From: Clostridia bacterium
GTDB taxonomy: Bacteria > Bacillota > Clostridia > Oscillospirales > Acutalibacteraceae
DNA: 64,000 nt
Assembly (NCBI GenBank): GCA_017513525.1
Contig: JAFXFC010000010.1
Span: forward strand, 1 to 64,000
Direction: 5' to 3'
Below are positions 8,951-17,343 of the stretch, in pieces. The notes beneath the pieces were generated by a model. That model had not been told where the DNA came from, searched no databases, and worked only from the letters and a program-made list of their open reading frames with translations. The position numbers were made by a program, and so were the translations under genes. Position 1 is the first letter of the stretch. Each line of letters opens with the position of its first letter.

Positions 8951-9805
8951 TCACTTTTCAAGTTTCTTATTAAGCACATCTATAAAATTATCTGTTTTTA
9001 TTGAAATAAATGAAGCGGCAATATCTGCTTTCTTTATTTTTACAACACAGTCATCGCCGACCTTTACTGCCTCACCGCCGTCACAGGATAAAAATACATC
9101 ATTTTCATCTGTTGTTTTCTTTACGGCAATTTCAAATTCTGCGTCACCCGAAAAAATATAGGGTCTGACTGCAAGTGAATGGGGACATATGGGAGTCAGC
9201 AGTATTGCTTCAAGAGTGGGCTCTACAATGGGACCGCCTGCCGACATTGAATAAGCAGTAGAGCCTGTCGGGGTTGCAAAAATAGCTCCGTCTGCAAGAT
9301 AATCGGCAATATCTCTGCCGCCTGTCTTTACACTGAGATCTATGAGTCTGAGATTAGCACCTCTGTTAAAAACTGCATCATTCAGGCAATTCGCAGAATA
9401 TATTTTTTTTCCGCCGCAATACATTTCGGCTGTTAGCATCATTCTCCGCTGAACGGTATAGTTTCCGTCTTTAAGACAGGATAACAATTGCAGTTCATTC
9501 GCATCAAGTCCGCAAAGATACGCAAGTCTTCCTGCATTTATTCCGAGAATATTTTTATTCTCCTTGGCGGCAAGCTTTGCGGATCTGAGCATTGAACCGT
9601 CACCGCCGACGGAAATAACCATATCCGAGTTTTTTATAAAAGTTTCAGAGTTCCCGAACACATCGGAGGAAAAATCGGAAAACTCACTGCGAATTTCTTC
9701 ACTGAAACAAAATTCTATCCCGTTTATTTTAAGTTCATTACATAAAGCTAAAGTAACCTCTCTCGCCTTATGTCTTGTAAGATTTGGGATGATCGCTATT
9801 TTCAA
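8951..9805 (-). CDS. nadK: NAD kinase
   Basis: 284 residues. It phosphorylates NAD to NADP with ATP or polyphosphate. Seen: GGDGSMLRSAKLA (about 67-79), the diacylglycerol-kinase-like nucleotide motif whose Asp is catalytic; a GRLAYL stretch; and the Gly-rich NAD motif TPTGSTAYSMSAGGPI near 175-190. The start is taken as TTG at 9805, giving MKIAIIPN, the usual family N-terminus, with AGGTGG 5 bases upstream. An in-frame GTG at 9814 overlaps that ribosome binding site. It is co-transcribed with tlyA (14-base gap from the chosen start). Confidence 0.93.
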   Translation of the reverse strand: MKIAIIPNLTRHKAREVTLALCNELKINGIEFCFSEEIRSEFSDFSSDVFGNSETFIKNSDMVISVGGDGSMLRSAKLAAKENKNILGINAGRLAYLCGLDANELQLLSCLKDGNYTVQRRMMLTAEMYCGGKKIYSANCLNDAVFNRGANLRLIDLSVKTGGRDIADYLADGAIFATPTGSTAYSMSAGGPIVEPTLEAILLTPICPHSLAVRPYIFSGDAEFEIAVKKTTDENDVFLSCDGGEAVKVGDDCVVKIKKADIAASFISIKTDNFIDVLNKKLEK

Positions 9806-9819
9806 GCTTTCCACCTGCC

Positions 9820-10620
9820 TTATTTGTCGAGTTCTCCGTGAGAAGCGTTTACTACATCAACAGGAGATATTTCTGCATGCTCCCCGGGCTCTTTAGATAT
9901 ATAAAGTAAATACTCGATATTCCCTTCGGGACCTTTTATGGGAGAAAAATCAAGTCCCTTAACAGTAAAGCCTGTTTCCTTTGCAAAAGAAACTATCTTT
10001 TCAACTACTTCAATATGTGTACTTTTTTCTCTTACTACGCCTTTTTTTCCGACCTTTTCACGACCTGCTTCAAACTGAGGCTTTATAAGGCAGACACACT
10101 CCCCTTTTTCGGAAAGCAGCTCATAGACCTTGGGCAGAACAAGGCATAATGAAATAAATGAAACATCTATTGAAGAAAAATCCGTCTTTTCGGGAATTTG
10201 TTCTTCTGTTATATATCTTACATTGGTGCGTTCAAGATTTATAACTCTTTTATCACTGCGAAGCTTCCATGCAAGCTGTCCGTAGCCGACATCTACACAA
10301 TAAACCCTTATAGCTCCGCGTTGGAGCATGCAGTCCGTAAAACCGCCCGTGGATGCACCGATATCCATACAGACCTTACCCTCAAGAGTTATTGGGAAAA
10401 CAGACATAGCTTTTTTGAGTTTATAGCCGCCACGGCTTACAAATTCCATTCCGCCTCTTACTTCTATGGAATCTGTTTCTTTAACCGTGTCACCTGCTTT
10501 AAGTGCCTTTTGTCCGTTTATATAAACTATCCCTGCCATTATTGCAGCTTTTGCCTTTTCTCGGCTTTCAAAATATCCCTCATTTGTAAGAAAAGCATCA
10601 AGCCGTATTTTTTCAGCCAT
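9820..10620 (-). CDS. tlyA: TlyA-family rRNA (cytidine-2'-O)-methyltransferase
   Basis: 266 residues. The N-terminal S4 RNA-binding domain (RLDAFLTNEG ... AGIVYINGQKA, about 4-60) is followed by a Rossmann FtsJ-like methyltransferase with the SAM motif MDIGASTGGFTDCML near 80-95. The homologous enzyme methylates 2'-hydroxyls of cytidines in 16S and/or 23S rRNA, and loss in mycobacteria gives capreomycin resistance. The ATG at 10620 is chosen because it overlaps the dxs stop (ATGGCTGA, 8 bases). The longer frame to 10668 would add 16 residues not typical of the family. Its position between dxs and nadK is the usual clostridial order. Confidence 0.92.
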   Translation of the reverse strand: MAEKIRLDAFLTNEGYFESREKAKAAIMAGIVYINGQKALKAGDTVKETDSIEVRGGMEFVSRGGYKLKKAMSVFPITLEGKVCMDIGASTGGFTDCMLQRGAIRVYCVDVGYGQLAWKLRSDKRVINLERTNVRYITEEQIPEKTDFSSIDVSFISLCLVLPKVYELLSEKGECVCLIKPQFEAGREKVGKKGVVREKSTHIEVVEKIVSFAKETGFTVKGLDFSPIKGPEGNIEYLLYISKEPGEHAEISPVDVVNASHGELDK

Positions 10621-12487
10621 TTTTTTCACATTCCTCTGAAATCTTAGTAAAAATACCTTCCCCGTCAAGGTAATAATGCTTCATAAGTCCCTTGACAGTA
10701 TTTTGCATAGGGAATTCTCCCTCAACTGCAATATTACGGTAAACACCGTTATAATCAAATTTGAACAGCTTGTCACCGAAGGTTTCTCCTATACCGCCGA
10801 AGCGCTGCCCTTCTTCAAAGAAAAATACCTTTTCACAGTGAAGAACTTCTTTTACGGCTAGATTGCTGACAGGCTTAATGGTGTTAAGCTTTACAATAAA
10901 AGCATTTATATTTTTTTCTTTAAGCATTTTGAGTGCTTTACATGCCTCTCCGAAGCACCTGCCGTATGTAACTATGGCAATTTTTTCACTGCTATCACCG
11001 TAAATATCAAAATCACCGAAGCTGCTGTTAAAGTCATAAGGCAATTCAATATCCACGCCTCTGGGATATCGCACGGCAACAGGACCGTCGCAGCCGTATA
11101 AAGCTTTATTAAATGCCAGTTCGAGTTCTTTGAAGGTTGTAGGTGCAAATACCGTAATATCGGGAATGGTATTAATAAAAGCAGCATCAAACACTCCGTG
11201 GTGGGACTCCCCGTCTGCGCCCACAAAGCCTGCTCTGTCTATACCAAAAACGATTTTCAGTCCCTGCATGGCACAGTCATGGATGATCTGATCATATGCT
11301 CTTTGAAGGAAGGATGAATAAACTGCAAAAACAGGTAACATTCCGCCTCTTGCAAGACCTGCTGCGAATGTTACTGCATGCTGTTCGGCAATTCCCACAT
11401 CATAAAATCTGTTTTCAAATCTTGCCTTAAATTCTTCCAATCCGCAGCCAAGACTCATAGCCGCAGTAATTGCACATATCCTGCTGTCTTTTTCGGCGGC
11501 AGAAACCAGATATTTTCCGAAAGCATCGGAAAAACTCGGTTCCGAGAAAACGGGCTCACCGGAATTCAGATCAAATGCCGAAATACCGTGAAAAGCATCG
11601 GGAGCTTTTTCGGCATATTCATAGCCCTTGCCTTTTACCGTATTTATATGCAGTACAACGGGAGAATCGACTTCCTTTGCACCCTCAAGTGCTGATGTCA
11701 GCATTGATATATTATGACCGTCAACAGGTCCCATATATCTGAAGCCGAGATCCTCAAACATTGTTGAATTGTATATGATATTTTTTATGAATGTTTTTGT
11801 GTTATATATTCCTTTAACAAGAGGCTTTCCTATAAGAGGAATATGTGTTAAGACCTTTTCCGTATGCGATTTAAATCGAACATAACGGGGAGTTGCCTTC
11901 ATCTGTGCAAAATACCGTGCGAGTGAACCGACATTGGGAGAAATGGACATTTCATTGTCATTGAGTACAACTATAAGCTTTGTACCCGTTCCGGCTCTGC
12001 CTGCATTATTAAGTGCCTCATAAACCATTCCACCCGTAAAAGCACCGTCACCTATGACGGCTACAACATAGTTTTTGTTACCGTCTAATTTATTTGCCGC
12101 TGCAATTCCGTATGCCGCGGAAAGTGCAACGCTCGAATGACCGCCCGAAAAAATATCGTGTTCACTTTCCTTTCTTCTGGAAAAACCCGATATTCCGTCA
12201 GGCTGTCTTAATGTATTGAATTTTTTGCCTCTGCCCGTAAACAGCTTATGTGTATAACTCTGATGAGATACATCCCATATTATTTTATCTTCGGGGGAAG
12301 AAAAAACTCTGTGTAAAGCGATAGTCAGCTCTACAACACCGAGATTTGAAGCCAGATGTCCACCTGTTTTCGATACAGTGGAAATCAGCTCTTCCCTTAT
12401 TTCTTCTGCCAATAAAGAAAGCTCTTCTTCAGGTATAGCTTTTACATCATCAGGGCAATTTATATCAGGCAGATACTTTCCTTTCAT
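10613..12487 (-). CDS. dxs: 1-deoxy-D-xylulose-5-phosphate synthase
   Basis: 624 residues. This thiamine-diphosphate enzyme condenses pyruvate and glyceraldehyde-3-phosphate, the first step of the non-mevalonate isoprenoid pathway. Seen: the TPP motif IGDGAFTGGMVYEALNNAG near 150, HVVLHINTVKGKGY-type strand near 290, and the transketolase pyrimidine domain with DRAGFVGADGESHHG near 425. ATG at 12487 is favoured over the ATG two codons upstream because GAGGG lies 7 bases before it. The neighbour ispA uses the products of the same pathway, and tlyA overlaps its end by 8 bases. Confidence 0.96.
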   Translation of the reverse strand: MKGKYLPDINCPDDVKAIPEEELSLLAEEIREELISTVSKTGGHLASNLGVVELTIALHRVFSSPEDKIIWDVSHQSYTHKLFTGRGKKFNTLRQPDGISGFSRRKESEHDIFSGGHSSVALSAAYGIAAANKLDGNKNYVVAVIGDGAFTGGMVYEALNNAGRAGTGTKLIVVLNDNEMSISPNVGSLARYFAQMKATPRYVRFKSHTEKVLTHIPLIGKPLVKGIYNTKTFIKNIIYNSTMFEDLGFRYMGPVDGHNISMLTSALEGAKEVDSPVVLHINTVKGKGYEYAEKAPDAFHGISAFDLNSGEPVFSEPSFSDAFGKYLVSAAEKDSRICAITAAMSLGCGLEEFKARFENRFYDVGIAEQHAVTFAAGLARGGMLPVFAVYSSFLQRAYDQIIHDCAMQGLKIVFGIDRAGFVGADGESHHGVFDAAFINTIPDITVFAPTTFKELELAFNKALYGCDGPVAVRYPRGVDIELPYDFNSSFGDFDIYGDSSEKIAIVTYGRCFGEACKALKMLKEKNINAFIVKLNTIKPVSNLAVKEVLHCEKVFFFEEGQRFGGIGETFGDKLFKFDYNGVYRNIAVEGEFPMQNTVKGLMKHYYLDGEGIFTKISEECEKNG

Positions 12488-12508
12488 TAACATACCCTCT
12501 AATACAAC

Positions 12509-13372
12509 TTAGTTTTTTCTGTAAAGTAAGCTTTCTGCAATTTGTCTTATTTCATCTGCGGCGGGACCGAAATGATCAAGGGCACCAAGAGCATTTTTAG
12601 TATGAATGGCCGCAAGCTCTTTTGCTTTTTCTATACCGAAAAGTGAAACATAGGTCACCTTTCCGTTTTTTGCATCACTTGATTCGCCGCCCTCTTCTGC
12701 TTCAAGCACATCATCCTTTATCTGGAAAGCAAGTCCCAGCTCTCTTGCAAAATCTCTGGCATAAGATAACTCACAGTCATCTGCACCTGCGGCAATAAGT
12801 CCCAGTGTACAGGCACTCTCTATCAGTGCTGCCGTTTTTAATGTATCCATTTCAACAAGAACAGGAAGTGTTGCGGGAGTATTTTCATATTTAAGGTCGA
12901 TATACTGACCGCCTATCATGCCTCTCATTCCGCTGAGACTTGAAAGCTCCTTTACGGCTCTGACGCACTGAAGGGAACTGATATCGCCGTCAACTGCCGC
13001 TTGCGAAATAAGATAAAAAGCATGAGTTAAAAGCGCATCACCTGCAAGAAGTGCATTTGCTTCACCGAATTGTTTGTGAGAAGACAGCTTTCCTCTTCTC
13101 ATATCATCATTATCCATACACGGAAGATCATCATGCACCAAAGAATATGTGTGAACAAATTCGACGGCACAAGCGAGCTTCAGCGCCTTTTCGGGATCTC
13201 CGCCGACGGCAGCACAAAACTCAAGACACAAAAGCGGTCTTACTCTCTTTCCGCCGCTTTCAAGTGAATACATCAGCATTTCTGCAATAGGGGCTGTTTC
13301 TTCCGATAATTCAGGCAATGAATTATTTATTGCATTTTCTATTTTTTCTATAAAAACAGGAACGTTACTCAT
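12509..13372 (-). CDS. ispA: Polyprenyl synthetase (farnesyl/geranylgeranyl diphosphate synthase)
   Basis: 287 residues, the size of bacterial short-chain prenyl synthases that condense IPP with allylic diphosphates. GGKRVRPLL (about 36-44) binds IPP. The first aspartate-rich motif is DDLPCMDND (about 80-88). The second, normally DDxxD, reads KDDVLE, so the last Asp is Glu. GMRGMIGGQYIDL near 150 is typical. The gene sits 2 bases after xseB and 21 bases before dxs, linking precursor synthesis and chain elongation. The product chain length cannot be told from the sequence alone. Confidence 0.92.
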   Translation of the reverse strand: MSNVPVFIEKIENAINNSLPELSEETAPIAEMLMYSLESGGKRVRPLLCLEFCAAVGGDPEKALKLACAVEFVHTYSLVHDDLPCMDNDDMRRGKLSSHKQFGEANALLAGDALLTHAFYLISQAAVDGDISSLQCVRAVKELSSLSGMRGMIGGQYIDLKYENTPATLPVLVEMDTLKTAALIESACTLGLIAAGADDCELSYARDFARELGLAFQIKDDVLEAEEGGESSDAKNGKVTYVSLFGIEKAKELAAIHTKNALGALDHFGPAADEIRQIAESLLYRKN

Positions 13373-13374
13373 AT

Positions 13375-13569
13375 TCAGTCCTCATTTATATCTTCAAGTG
13401 AAATAATTTTTTGTTCTGCATTTTTAAGTGCATCTTCGCAGAATTTAGCGAGCTTTGCACCTTCCTCAAAAAGCTTTACGGAGTTTTCAAGCGGAAGTCC
13501 GCCGCTTTCAAGGGCTTTTACTATTTCCTGAAGCCGTTTCAAAGCTTCTTCATATGTGAGTTCACTCAT
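13375..13569 (-). CDS. xseB: Exodeoxyribonuclease VII small subunit
   Basis: 64 residues, one helical hairpin. MSELTYEEALKRLQEIVKAL, then LPLENSVKLFEEGAKLAKFC, match the XseB family closely. It binds XseA to make the single-strand-specific, bidirectional exonuclease VII. The ATG at 13569 is chosen because it overlaps the xseA stop by 8 bases (ATGAGTGA), as at three other junctions of this operon. Confidence 0.95.
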   Translation of the reverse strand: MSELTYEEALKRLQEIVKALESGGLPLENSVKLFEEGAKLAKFCEDALKNAEQKIISLEDINED

Positions 13570-14782
13570 TTTCAGTTCTCCTTTCCGTGTCGAGAACAAG
13601 ACAGCTTACATTTCCGTCAGACATGGATATCTGAAGTATGTCGTCTTTTTTTATTTTTTCTACACTCTCTACTATTCTTCCGTCAAGGCTTACAAGAGAA
13701 TAACCTCTTAATAAAACACTTAAGGGATTAAGTCTTTGGAGTGCAGATACCGCTTCCGTAAGGCTGTTTTTTTCTTTATATAAGATTCTGTCGGCTGCGG
13801 CTTTTAATCTTACCGTATTTTTATTAAGCATTTCATATTCGGATTTAAAAAATTTACCGGGATCCGTGAAAGACCTTTTTTCAAGCAACATTAAAAGCCT
13901 TCTTTTTTCAGAAGCTATATAATTCGTTATAGCACCGTATAACCTGTCCGTAAGCGAAGCGGTATTCATCATAAGCGTGTTCATATCGGGAACGGCTAAT
14001 TCTGCCGCCGCTGACGGTGTCGGAGCTCTCATATCGCTTACAAAATCACATATTGTGAAATCTGTTTCATGACCTACCGCAGAAATAATCGGAATGGGGC
14101 AGTTATATACGGCTCTTGCGAGCAGTTCATCATTAAAGCACCACAGGTCTTCTGTACTGCCGCCGCCTCTTCCGATAATTATTACATCCGCGCAGTTTTT
14201 CCTTGTGAACCCCTCAATAGCTTCTATCATTTCCGAGGGCGCCGAAGCTCCCTGCACGGAAACTCCTTTAAAAACGACCTCTGCTTTGGGAAATCTTCTT
14301 CCGAGAACATTGAAAATATCTCTTACTGCAGCTCCCGTAGGAGATGTTATAACACCTACTCTTTTGGGAAATGACGGTATAGGCTTTTTGTGTTCGGGAG
14401 AAAAAAGTCCTTCTGCTTCAAGCCTCTTTTTAAGCTGTTCAAAAGCCACCGCCAATGCACCTGCGCCGTCGGGCTGCATATTTTCCACGTATATCTGATA
14501 AACACCGTCGCGTTCAAAAACGGAAATTCTGCCGTTTACAATGACCTTCATACCGTTTTCGGGTGTAAAACGAATCTTTGAAGCTTGCCTTGCAAACATA
14601 ACAGCTTTTATTGAAGCTGAATCATCCTTTAATGAAAAATAAAGATGACCTGTTTTGTAGTGATTTGAAAAATTCGATATCTCTCCCGAAATAAAGATCG
14701 ACTGCATTCCGAGATCAGAATCAAAAAGTGATTTTATATAACGGTTTGCCTGAGAAACCGTAAAAGTCGGTATATTCATCAT
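13562..14782 (-). CDS. xseA: Exodeoxyribonuclease VII large subunit
   Basis: About 406 residues. The N-terminal OB fold (about 5-105) contains VSQANRYIKSLF and GEISNFSNHYKTGHLYFSLKD. The catalytic region holds KRVGVITSPTGAAVRDI near 135 and DVIIIGRGGGSTEDLW near 190, then ISAVGHETDFTICDFVSDMRAPTPSAAAE. These are hallmarks of XseA, which degrades single-stranded DNA together with XseB. The start is uncertain: two adjacent ATGs (14782, 14779) have no strong ribosome binding site, and the start lies 4 bases after the previous stop, suggesting coupled translation. Confidence 0.94.
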   Translation of the reverse strand: MMNIPTFTVSQANRYIKSLFDSDLGMQSIFISGEISNFSNHYKTGHLYFSLKDDSASIKAVMFARQASKIRFTPENGMKVIVNGRISVFERDGVYQIYVENMQPDGAGALAVAFEQLKKRLEAEGLFSPEHKKPIPSFPKRVGVITSPTGAAVRDIFNVLGRRFPKAEVVFKGVSVQGASAPSEMIEAIEGFTRKNCADVIIIGRGGGSTEDLWCFNDELLARAVYNCPIPIISAVGHETDFTICDFVSDMRAPTPSAAAELAVPDMNTLMMNTASLTDRLYGAITNYIASEKRRLLMLLEKRSFTDPGKFFKSEYEMLNKNTVRLKAAADRILYKEKNSLTEAVSALQRLNPLSVLLRGYSLVSLDGRIVESVEKIKKDDILQISMSDGNVSCLVLDTERRTENE

Positions 14783-14786
14783 AATT

Positions 14787-15707
14787 TTATATAGATGCGA
14801 GGACTGCAAGTCCTGCTGCATTATCGGAAGAAAAGCCGGGAGCGGCGAACACTGCCCCGAATTCTTCGCTTAAGCGTTTTCTTATAAGAGTATTGGACAT
14901 TACACCGCCTGAATAAACCAATGGAAGCCCCGGATATTTCAGAAGAATTGAAGAAGTCATTTCATATATTACCTGTGATATATAATCAATACAGTATTTT
15001 GCAATATCGCAGTCCTTTTCTTTGTTTTCTTTCATTTTTTCGCACTTATTCTGAAGTCCCGATATAGAACAGTTTCCGCCTTTCATAAAAGGTTTTATCT
15101 TAAATTCTTTTTCGCTCTGAAGACTTAATTTATCAAGCTCGGGTCCTGCAGGAAAAGGAAGTCCCAGAAGATTTCCCGTTCTGTCTATCGCTTGTCCTGC
15201 TTTAAGATCCAATGATCTTGAAACAGGCTCAACGGTAAAAATTCTGTTTTTATCGGGAGTTACTTTCACGGCTTCTGTCGTGCCGCCCGAAACATGAAAT
15301 GCGATAAATTCTTTTTCTAAAAGATACAATGAATCGGAAGAATAAAGAGCTGCCGCAATGTGCCCTGCCTGATGTGAAAAATATTTAAGTTCTGCTCCAT
15401 AGGCACCTGCCAATATTTGCGCTGTCCCCTTGCCTGCCATAAAACAGGGCATATAAGAACCTTCTTCATCACGGGGAGAAACGGAAACGGCAATTCTTTC
15501 AATTTTTTTGCCGCCTTTGGGAAGAACTGCATTTACCGTTTCAGGCAAATTGAGGGTATGCTGAAATACCGCATCAGACTGTCTAAGGCCCAATTCCCCT
15601 TCTTTCACAGTCAAAAGCTTTCTTGACTGAATGATTTCACCGCTGACAGCATCATAAAGAGCCGCCGAAGTAGTATAATTACTTGTATCTATACCAAGGC
15701 ACAGCAT
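14787..15707 (-). CDS. Kae1/TsaD-like protein (glycoprotease family paralogue)
   Basis: 306 residues of the ASKHA fold, shorter than canonical TsaD (about 340). TsaD makes the threonylcarbamoyl modification at tRNA A37. Seen: LGIDTSNYTTSAAL at the N-terminus, the H-x-x-x-H metal motif in FSHQAGHIAAALY near 115, SGGTTEAVKV near 137, GLPFPAGPELDKLS, and the C-terminal metal Asp in SSDNAAGLAVLAS. All key ligand positions look intact. It resembles the clostridial protein often found beside nusB/xseA. Whether it replaces TsaD or has another role cannot be decided here. Its ATG overlaps the nusB stop (TGATG). Confidence 0.8.
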   Translation of the reverse strand: MLCLGIDTSNYTTSAALYDAVSGEIIQSRKLLTVKEGELGLRQSDAVFQHTLNLPETVNAVLPKGGKKIERIAVSVSPRDEEGSYMPCFMAGKGTAQILAGAYGAELKYFSHQAGHIAAALYSSDSLYLLEKEFIAFHVSGGTTEAVKVTPDKNRIFTVEPVSRSLDLKAGQAIDRTGNLLGLPFPAGPELDKLSLQSEKEFKIKPFMKGGNCSISGLQNKCEKMKENKEKDCDIAKYCIDYISQVIYEMTSSILLKYPGLPLVYSGGVMSNTLIRKRLSEEFGAVFAAPGFSSDNAAGLAVLASI

Positions 15708-16108
15708 CAGTTTGTTTTTCCTCTGATAACAGAGCCTAAAACTCCGTTTATAAATGAAGCATCATCATCGCCGCCGTATTTTTTGGCAAGTTCAACAGCT
15801 TCATTTGCACATACGCTGTCGGGAACATCTTCAAAGAATAATATCTCAACCACGGCAAGTCTTAAAAGAGCAAGAGAAACCTTGGGAATTCTCTGCAAAG
15901 TCCATTTTCTGAGATGCGATGAAATCACTTCATCTGCCTTTTCCTGATTTTCGCATACCGAGATAAAAAGCTTCTCAGAAAACTCATCAAGCACGAAAAG
16001 CTCGCTTTCTTCTGCAATAGCTTTTATATCGTCAACACTTAATTCAGGATTGAATATTTTTTCAAAAATAAGTATAAATGCCTGTTCACGGGCTTCACTT
16101 CTTGTCAT
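15707..16108 (-). CDS. nusB: Transcription antitermination factor NusB
   Basis: 133 residues, normal length. MTRSEAREQAFILIFEKIF, LRKWTLQRIPKVSLALLRLAVVEILF, and the C-terminal VELAKKYGGDDDASFINGVLGSVI are diagnostic of NusB. It binds boxA RNA with NusE (S10) and stimulates antitermination in rRNA operons. GGAGG lies 7 bases before the ATG. It is the first gene of a twelve-gene minus-strand operon ending at 5089. Confidence 0.96.
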   Translation of the reverse strand: MTRSEAREQAFILIFEKIFNPELSVDDIKAIAEESELFVLDEFSEKLFISVCENQEKADEVISSHLRKWTLQRIPKVSLALLRLAVVEILFFEDVPDSVCANEAVELAKKYGGDDDASFINGVLGSVIRGKTN

Positions 16109-16147
16109 ACTTTAACCTCCGCAAAACATACTGCTATTTCATCTTAT

Positions 16148-16176
16148 AATATATCACAGTGAATATGAATATACAA
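16148..16176 (-). promoter_or_regulatory. Probable promoter of the nusB operon
   Basis: On the minus strand TTGTAT (16176-16171), 17-base spacer, TATATT (16153-16148), about 40 bases before nusB. The -35 box is inside the first copy of the 20-bp repeat at 16163-16213, so a protein bound there would affect transcription. Confidence 0.5.
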
Positions 16177-16213
16177 GAATTTTTTGTATATTCATATGAA
16201 TATACAAGAATTT
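16163..16213. repeat. 20-bp direct repeat with an inverted copy between, nusB/esterase intergenic region
   Basis: ATATGAATATACAAGAATTT occurs at 16163-16182 and again, perfectly, at 16194-16213 (31-bp period). Between them TTTTGTATATTCAT (16182-16195) is an inverted copy of the same word, so both halves form palindromes. A partial copy, TATATGAATATAT, lies at 16283-16295. The arrangement lies between two divergent promoters and looks like a multi-site operator. Confidence 0.55.
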
Positions 16214-16249
16214 ATACACAATTTTATACATAATATAAGTTTAATTTTC

Positions 16250-16278
16250 TTGATTTTAACATAATTTTAGAGTATCAT
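16250..16278 (+). promoter_or_regulatory. SigA-type promoter of the alpha/beta hydrolase gene
   Basis: TTGATT (16250-16255), 17-base spacer, TATCAT (16273-16278). The predicted start point is near 16285, leaving a leader of about 27 bases. Confidence 0.55.
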
Positions 16279-16311
16279 TATTTATATGAATATATCGAAA
16301 GGGTGATATTA

Positions 16312-17271
16312 TTGAACAGAGCTGAACTTGTTTTTAAGGCCATCGATGTATTGGGAGAAAGACCGCAGAATGCTGTCAGATATCCGGGCATTATAAGAAT
16401 ACAGAATATTGCCTATCACAACGAATCGGAAGAATTCAATGTTGCCGATTTATATTTCAGAAGAGATATTTTTGATGACGGCAAAAAGCATCCCGTGCTT
16501 CTTTATATACACGGCGGCGGATTTATTAAGGGCGACAAGGATTACAGAATCACGAACTCTGAATTTTTTGCTCATCACGGTTATTTTGTTTTTAATATAG
16601 ACTACCGTATGCCGCCCGAAGTAGAAATTGATGAAAATTATGCAGATATAATAAGAGCATTAAACTATATTGATACTCTCAAAAAATACTGCAACCTTGA
16701 TACCGACAAAATAGTTATTTCAGGTGACTCGTCAGGTGCATATCTTTCGGCAATGCTTTGTGCTTTTGCAAATGACGATGATCTCAGAAATCGTTTTCAG
16801 TTACCCGAAATTAAGCTAAAACCTGCGGCTCTTGCACTTATGTGCGGCATCTTCGATTTAAGAAAACTCGAAACATCGCCTAATGTTATGGGAATAGTTT
16901 CAAAAACTCTCAGCATGATACTCGGCTTTGAAGTAAAAAGAGATTATTCAAACACTACTGAGTATGAGCATATAGATTATATTTCTCCCATAAGTTTTGT
17001 TAATGAAAAATGGCCCCCCGTATTTATTACATGGGCAGATGACGATATTCTCTGTATAGATCAGGGAAAGCCTATGGCTGAAAAATTTGATGAATTCGGC
17101 ATTAAATATAAATCTTTTGTTGTTGACGGCTTCCTCAATAACCATTGCTATCATCTTAATTTAAGATTTAAGCTGGCTAAGAGATGTATGAACAAATGCG
17201 TACATTTTCTTAATAAGGTTCTTGATATAGAAGACAGCACTGAGGATGAAATCGAAGAAGACGAAATGTAA
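16312..17271 (+). CDS. Alpha/beta hydrolase, hormone-sensitive-lipase-like esterase
   Basis: About 319 residues, cytoplasmic, no signal peptide. The oxyanion motif HGGG is in LYIHGGGFIKGD near 63-74. The nucleophile elbow GDSSG (near 142-146) contains the catalytic Ser. TWADDDILC near 240 supplies the Asp and NNHCYHLN near 272 the His. These match carboxylesterases of the HSL/BD-FAE-like group that act on short acyl esters. The TTG at 16312 is preferred because AAAGGGTG lies 7 bases upstream; the in-frame GTG at 16303 lies within that ribosome binding site. The C-terminus is acidic (EDSTEDEIEEDEM). The natural substrate is unknown. Confidence 0.85.
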   Translation: MNRAELVFKAIDVLGERPQNAVRYPGIIRIQNIAYHNESEEFNVADLYFRRDIFDDGKKHPVLLYIHGGGFIKGDKDYRITNSEFFAHHGYFVFNIDYRMPPEVEIDENYADIIRALNYIDTLKKYCNLDTDKIVISGDSSGAYLSAMLCAFANDDDLRNRFQLPEIKLKPAALALMCGIFDLRKLETSPNVMGIVSKTLSMILGFEVKRDYSNTTEYEHIDYISPISFVNEKWPPVFITWADDDILCIDQGKPMAEKFDEFGIKYKSFVVDGFLNNHCYHLNLRFKLAKRCMNKCVHFLNKVLDIEDSTEDEIEEDEM

Positions 17272-17281
17272 AAAACAACAG

Positions 17282-17330
17282 AAAACGGTTTTGCTGTACA
17301 CTGAAAGGTGTATAACAAAACCGTTTTTTT
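17282..17330. terminator. Terminator between convergent esterase and peptidase genes
   Basis: AAAACGGTTTTG (17282-17293) pairs with CAAAACCGTTTT (17315-17326), followed by TTTT on the plus strand. On the minus strand the stem is followed by CTGTTGTTTTTT, so it may serve both genes. Confidence 0.85.
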
Positions 17331-17343
17331 ATGTATTTACGTA

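Noticed and set aside
14787..15707. Canonical tRNA-modifying TsaD
   Set aside because: Motifs are intact, but the protein is about 30 residues shorter and lies at the position of a clostridial paralogue; the name was left open.
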